From the NCBI GenBank assembly GCA_049295575.1, contig JBAQQX010000001.1, forward strand, positions 1 to 64,000: DNA of 64,000 nucleotides, in the 5' to 3' direction. Shown in pieces: positions 60,536 through 64,000 of this stretch. This DNA comes from UBA6022 sp049295575. GTDB lineage: Bacteria > Patescibacteriota > Saccharimonadia > Saccharimonadales > Saccharimonadaceae. Position numbers and translations under genes: made by a program. The stretch's first letter is position 1, and each line of letters begins with the position of its first letter. Below the pieces are notes generated by a model, which had not been told where the DNA came from, made no database searches, and saw only the letters and a list, made by a program, of their open reading frames with translations.

Positions 60536-61927
60536 TTAGGCATATAATTTCTCCCGTATTTCGGCGACTTGAGTCCGAATAAGGTAATCGAGCTTAATGG
60601 CTTTTTCAATCTTTTCAACAGAATGAATCGCAGTTGTGTGGTCTTTACGACCAAGCTCACCAGCAATTTTTGGGAAACTCAAGTGCAGTTCGCTTCGGAG
60701 TAGATACATCGCAATCTGGCGCGGGACGACAATATGCTTGTCGCGCTTAGCGCTACAGACCTCACTGACATCAAGTTGGAAGTGCTTGGCAGTTTTATCA
60801 ATGATCTGTTTTGGTGTCAGGTGCTGCGGGCGCGACTGGCGAACATTACCGATGAGACCTTCTGCTGTTGTGACATCCGGCTCTACGCCGCGCATCTCGG
60901 CGTAGGCAAGGAGCTGATTGAGCGCACCTTCAAGTTCACGAATGTTGGTCTTGATGTTATTGGCCAGGTATTCAATCGTGTCACGACTTAGTTCAACCCC
61001 GGAGAGTGAGGCTTTTGTTTCAATAATGACACAGCGTGTTTCAAAGTCTGGCATCTGGATATCTATTGCCATGCCCATTTCAAAACGGCTGCGAAGACGT
61101 TCAGTTAGAGTAGGGATACTCTTTGGTGGTTTATCGCTACTAATAATAATCTGCTTATTATTCTGGTGGAGATCATTAAAGGTATGGAAGAATTCTTCTT
61201 GAGTCTTTTCTTTACCGGCAATAAACTGCAGGTCGTCAACGATAAGAACGTCAACGTTGCGATACTTGTCAGAGAAGCCTTTCTTTTTGAAACGAATGCT
61301 TTCAAGGAATTCCTTCACGAAGGTTTCAGAGCTGACGTACAGAATACGGGCATCTGGTTGCTTGGCGATGATCTCATTGCCAACCGCCTGCATAAGGTGA
61401 GTTTTACCAAGACCAACACCACCATATAAAAAGAGGGGATTGTATTTAGTACCTGGATTACTCGCTACTGCCTGACACGCAGTGTAGGCAAGATCGTTGC
61501 TTGAGCCAACGACGAAGTTTGAAAAACGGTAGCGAGGATTAAGACCGCCGGCATTTAAGGGGGAAGTCGTGAGCGGTGCCGAGCTTGATGAGCCACGTGG
61601 TCGACTAACGAGTTCATCGACAGCAGCGCTTGTGGCTGTTTGGTTAGTCGATGTAATCTCACGGTTAACTGCCGTTCGCTTACCCGAAGTCTTTACTTTA
61701 TAGGTAATCTTTTCAGGGGTAACGCCGTTTTTTTCTAAGATAGCGCGGATCTGTGAGTTGAACTTTACTTCAAATTGTCGCTGCGCAAAAATGTTTGGAA
61801 CAGCAATAGTAATGTGCGAGCCAGTATTGTCGATGAGTTCAGTATTCTTAAACCATGTCGTGAAAGCAGCGTGTGAAACCGAGAGTTCAATCTCGCCTAA
61901 AACACTTTGCCATAACGCATGATCCAT
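60536..61927 (-). CDS. dnaA: Chromosomal replication initiator DnaA
   Basis: 463 aa. Domain I (LWQSVLGEIELSVSHAAFTTWF), a short linker, the AAA+ domain with YGGVGLGKTHLMQA and VLIVDDLQFIAGKEKTQEEFFHTFN, and the DNA-binding domain IV with the DnaA signature RKDHTTAIHSVEKI. ATG 61927 is chosen because AGAGGGG lies 9 nt upstream and domain I begins there; the open frame to 62050 runs through the promoter. DnaA boxes overlap its promoter, so autoregulation is likely. Confidence 0.97.
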   Translation of the reverse strand: MDHALWQSVLGEIELSVSHAAFTTWFKNTELIDNTGSHITIAVPNIFAQRQFEVKFNSQIRAILEKNGVTPEKITYKVKTSGKRTAVNREITSTNQTATSAAVDELVSRPRGSSSSAPLTTSPLNAGGLNPRYRFSNFVVGSSNDLAYTACQAVASNPGTKYNPLFLYGGVGLGKTHLMQAVGNEIIAKQPDARILYVSSETFVKEFLESIRFKKKGFSDKYRNVDVLIVDDLQFIAGKEKTQEEFFHTFNDLHQNNKQIIISSDKPPKSIPTLTERLRSRFEMGMAIDIQMPDFETRCVIIETKASLSGVELSRDTIEYLANNIKTNIRELEGALNQLLAYAEMRGVEPDVTTAEGLIGNVRQSRPQHLTPKQIIDKTAKHFQLDVSEVCSAKRDKHIVVPRQIAMYLLRSELHLSFPKIAGELGRKDHTTAIHSVEKIEKAIKLDYLIRTQVAEIREKLYA

Positions 61928-61979
61928 AAGAAATAACCCCTCTGTCGAAGCTTGCCGACTCACATTGTTTCTACCGTCA

Positions 61980-62020
61980 ACTATACGGTAAAAAAAAGTT
62001 TTCCACAACCTATATAGTGT
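61980..62020 (-). promoter_or_regulatory. dnaA promoter with overlapping DnaA box
   Basis: On the minus strand TTGTGG (62003-62008) and TATAGT (61980-61985) are 17 bp apart. TTTTCCACA (61999-62007), one mismatch from a DnaA box, overlaps the -35. The 16-mer at 62005-62020 (ACAACCTATATAGTGT) also resembles an NrdR box (13 of 16). Confidence 0.5.
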
Positions 62021-62050
62021 GAGGTACATCACGGTATATAGGGGTATCAC

Positions 62051-62112
62051 TTATCCACAATTCAATGTCACCTCTGTTAATGTGTGGATAACTACCTAGT
62101 ATGTGGGGATAA
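62051..62112. other. DnaA-box cluster upstream of dnaA (oriC part)
   Basis: Two perfect DnaA boxes, TTATCCACA (62051-62059) and TGTGGATAA (62083-62091), plus TGGGGATAA (62104-62112). With the cluster at 60361-60485 they flank dnaA, giving a bipartite origin. An A/T-rich stretch lies at about 61989-62002. Confidence 0.75.
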
Positions 62113-62183
62113 GTTTTATATACTAGATAACGTCAATGCCATCAAAGCAAGTACTTACGCTTGTATAAAAGAGCCAAAAAAGC

Positions 62184-62189
62184 TACACT
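62184..62189 (+). promoter_or_regulatory. -10 box of rpmH
   Basis: TACACT ends 9 nt before the rpmH ATG. Confidence 0.4.
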
Positions 62190-62198
62190 AGTACAGAT

Positions 62199-62336
62199 AT
62201 GCCAAAGCGAACACACCAACCACACACTCGTCACCGCGCCCGCACACACGGCTTTCGTGCTCGTATTGCGACCAAAGCTGGCCGCGCAGTGATCAAGCGA
62301 CGCCGCATCAAAGGCCGCGCTCAACTTACTGTCTAA
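62199..62336 (+). CDS. rpmH: 50S ribosomal protein L34
   Basis: 45-aa basic protein with the L34 pattern: MPKRTHQPHTRHRARTHGFR and ATKAGRAVIKRRRIKGRAQL. Normal length. It is the first gene to the right of the origin, as in most bacteria. No ribosome site. A terminator follows, although rnpA continues from its own promoter. Confidence 0.96.
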   Translation: MPKRTHQPHTRHRARTHGFRARIATKAGRAVIKRRRIKGRAQLTV

Positions 62337-62352
62337 TATAGACATAAGACAA

Positions 62353-62388
62353 TAAAAACAGCCATTTCGTAAGAAGTGGCTGTTTTTA
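62353..62388 (+). terminator. Terminator or attenuator after rpmH
   Basis: TAAAAACAGCCA/TGGCTGTTTTTA, 12-bp stem with a 12-nt loop, immediately before the rnpA -10 box. Confidence 0.8.
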
Positions 62389-62390
62389 AG

Positions 62391-62396
62391 TATAAT
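62391..62396 (+). promoter_or_regulatory. -10 box of rnpA
   Basis: TATAAT ends 10 nt before ATG 62407 and overlaps the upstream ATG at 62395, which therefore cannot be the start on this transcript. Confidence 0.45.
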
Positions 62397-62406
62397 GGAA
62401 GTATAT

Positions 62407-62757
62407 ATGTTAACACTTCATCATCGTTTTCATGGCCACGGCAGCCTGAGGTACGTCTATAAAAACGGCGAAGCTATTCGTTCCCGTTTGCTGACGCTTA
62501 AGTATGTCGTGAATCCACACCGTGGTCATTCGCGGTTTGCTGTCGTGATTAGTAAGAAGGTACTTAAAAGCGCCGTTCGCCGTAACCGCGTGCGTCGTCG
62601 TATCTTTGAAGTGATCCGTCATGAACTACCGAAACTACGTCCAGCCCATGATATGGCGCTGATGGTATTTAACAGCGAGTTAGAATCGATGACCGCCGAA
62701 GAGTTAACGGCTCTTGTCCAGCAGCTGTTTGAGCAAGCTGATCTCTACGAAAAGTAG
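62407..62757 (+). CDS. rnpA: Ribonuclease P protein component
   Basis: 116-aa protein subunit of RNase P, which matures tRNA 5' ends. The family motif RNRVRRRIFEVIR follows SKKVLKSAV. It starts MLTLHHRFHGHG. ATG 62407 is preferred over 62395 because of the -10 box. Followed by yidC without a yidD gene between them. Confidence 0.94.
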   Translation: MLTLHHRFHGHGSLRYVYKNGEAIRSRLLTLKYVVNPHRGHSRFAVVISKKVLKSAVRRNRVRRRIFEVIRHELPKLRPAHDMALMVFNSELESMTAEELTALVQQLFEQADLYEK

Positions 62758-62768
62758 CCAAAATCTGG

Positions 62769-62774
62769 TATAAT
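62769..62774 (+). promoter_or_regulatory. -10 box of yidC
   Basis: Extended -10 TGGTATAAT, giving a leader of about 30 nt with an AAGAGGT ribosome site before GTG 62811. This contrasts with the leaderless genes nearby. Confidence 0.45.
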
Positions 62775-62810
62775 AAAGGCTAAATATAGATTTCCACTAA
62801 GAGGTAACAC

Positions 62811-63779
62811 GTGAATATTTTTGACATTATTGTTGTACAGCCAATCTTTAACTTATTGATCGGTATCTACTCACTTATTCCAGGCGGTGATTTTGGTATT
62901 AGCTTGATTATCTTTACGATTATCGTTCGCTTTGCCTTGTTCCCACTGACAAAGAGTATGCTTCATCAGACAAAGGCGATGCGCAAGCTTCAGCCAGAGC
63001 TCGTGAAGATCAAGAAGCGTACCAAGGGCAATAAGCAGCTTGAGAGTATGCAAATGATGGAGCTCTACAAGAAACACGGAGTTAATCCATTTCGCTCAAT
63101 TGGTATTCTCTTAATCCAGCTTCCTATTTTCATCGCCCTCTTCCATGTGATTCAGATTTTTACTAATCACCTCGATGATATCGGTAAATATACCTACGAC
63201 TTCATGGAGAAGTTGGCACCGATTCAGGCAATTATTTCCAACCCAGCATCATTCAATGAACAGTTTCTTGGGTTTATTGACCTAACAAAGACAGCCTTTA
63301 GCGGTGGTACGGTCAGTATTCCACTAATTCTTCTTGCGGCAGTTGCAGCCATTACGCAGTACATCATGAGCAAGCAGACAATGCCACACGAGCCAAGTAA
63401 GAAGCGTCTTCGCGATATTATGGCCGAAGCAGCTGAAGGCAAGCAGGCCGACCAGGCTGAGATGAATGCCATTGTTATGGGTAAGATGATGAAAGTCCTC
63501 CCATTTGTGATGTTCTTCATTATGGTCACCGTACCAGGTGCACTTGCCCTGTACTACGCAACATCAAACGTCGTTGCTGTCATCCAGCAGCACTTCCTAC
63601 TAAAGAAAGACGAAGAAGAGCTTGAGGATATTGCCGACGAAGTAATGACGGCACCTACAAAGAAGGCTACCGCTAAGGCTCGTGCAAAGCAGGCGGTTGA
63701 GGCAAAGACGATTGTATCGCCTAAGACAGCGACTAAAACGAACATTACACGTATTAAGGCGAAAGATACGAGGAAATAA
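62811..63779 (+). CDS. yidC: Membrane protein insertase YidC/Oxa1
   Basis: 322 aa, the short Gram-positive-type insertase without the large periplasmic domain. Membrane helices lie at about 5-25, 30-48, 98-118, 165-190 and 225-255; SLIIFTIIVRFALFPLT holds the conserved positive Arg in the hydrophilic groove. No lipobox is visible. The basic C-terminal tail (KKATAKARAKQA onward) should bind ribosomes. GTG start with AAGAGGT upstream. Confidence 0.94.
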   Translation: MNIFDIIVVQPIFNLLIGIYSLIPGGDFGISLIIFTIIVRFALFPLTKSMLHQTKAMRKLQPELVKIKKRTKGNKQLESMQMMELYKKHGVNPFRSIGILLIQLPIFIALFHVIQIFTNHLDDIGKYTYDFMEKLAPIQAIISNPASFNEQFLGFIDLTKTAFSGGTVSIPLILLAAVAAITQYIMSKQTMPHEPSKKRLRDIMAEAAEGKQADQAEMNAIVMGKMMKVLPFVMFFIMVTVPGALALYYATSNVVAVIQQHFLLKKDEEELEDIADEVMTAPTKKATAKARAKQAVEAKTIVSPKTATKTNITRIKAKDTRK

Positions 63780-63781
63780 TC

Positions 63782-64000
63782 ATGGATAAGCAAGCTTCAG
63801 TCGATTACGCTAAAAAGTATCTTGAGGATCTGCTATCATTCTTCGGCGTTAATTTGGTAGTTGAAGCCAGTTGCGAGGAGGATGTTATTGAGCTGACCGT
63901 GCCAACGAGCGAATACAACAGTTTGCTGATTGGCCGTAATGCCGAGACACTACGTAGCCTCCAGTTCTTGGTATCAACGACACTTCGTAATAAAGAAGCG
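63782..64000 (+). CDS. Jag/KhpB-like KH-domain protein (partial)
   Basis: First 73 residues only; the gene runs off the window. It starts MDKQASVDYAKKYLEDLL and reaches the KH-type motif LLIGRNAETLRSLQFL. Jag (KhpB/EloR) is an RNA-binding protein linked to cell elongation and typically follows yidC, as here. It begins 2 nt after the yidC stop. Confidence 0.85.
   Translation, partial: MDKQASVDYAKKYLEDLLSFFGVNLVVEASCEEDVIELTVPTSEYNSLLIGRNAETLRSLQFLVSTTLRNKEA

Overview
This looks like a replication-origin-proximal chromosome segment of a Patescibacteria (CPR) bacterium, most likely a Candidatus Saccharibacteria (TM7) relative. That placement is inference. It rests on reduced housekeeping genes, a large cell-surface and secretion repertoire next to oriC, many near-identical GFTIVELL-type pilins, several VirB2-like mini-pilins, and short genes preceded directly by -10 boxes. 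TGA is used as a stop codon, so the code is standard. Most of the DNA is near 50% GC; one gene at 19950-20537 is much richer.

Layout. 1-4 kb: a small unknown gene, argS, a 50-aa gene and pyrG. 4.1-7.5 kb: three type IV pilin-like genes around zwf. 7.6-12.1 kb: a yecM-like gene and a ribonucleotide reductase operon nrdA / 57-aa ORF / 87-aa ORF / nrdB. 12.4-16.9 kb: an unknown gene, tRNA-Ser(GGA), a MacB-type ABC pair, a phosphoglucose/phosphomannose isomerase and a conserved unknown. 16.9-19 kb: a groES / 53-aa membrane ORF / groEL operon behind a CIRCE element. 19.1-22.5 kb: a J-domain gene, a GC-rich unknown, a degenerate phosphohexomutase domain and a candidate PD-(D/E)XK protein. 22.5-31.8 kb: envelope and translation genes (ddl, two Mur-ligase-like genes, tsaD, a FemAB-type transferase, valS with a structured leader). 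31.8-38.4 kb: rlmH, a HIT protein, four more pilins, tRNA-Ser(CGA), tRNA-Arg(GCG) and tRNA-Ser(GCT). 38.4-58.1 kb: a type IV secretion-like locus with six VirB2-like pilins, two VirB6-like proteins, a PrgI-like protein, a VirB4 split over two genes, an M23 peptidase, a lysozyme/amidase-like protein and a PEGA protein, interrupted by tRNA-Ser(TGA) and hsp20. 58.1-64 kb: recF, dnaN, dnaA, then divergent rpmH, rnpA, yidC and a partial khpB/jag, with DnaA boxes on both sides of dnaA.

The strongest unusual signals are these. (1) NrdB carries the ligand and Phe pattern of class Ic (Chlamydia-type Mn/Fe) R2, while NrdA ends without its C-terminal cysteine pair and a separate 57-aa ORF ending in a CxxC motif follows it: a candidate split ribonucleotide reductase tail. 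(2) About sixteen genes have a -10 box only 6-11 nt before the start codon, which predicts widespread leaderless or near-leaderless mRNA. (3) valS has a leader with three nested stems and an alternative pairing. (4) A complete-looking secretion or cell-contact machine with two wall hydrolases sits beside the origin, which would fit an epibiotic lifestyle. (5) Both Mur ligases lack most of the usual N-terminal UDP-binding domain and the MurE-like one lacks the DNPR motif. No transposon, prophage, rRNA or CRISPR array was seen.
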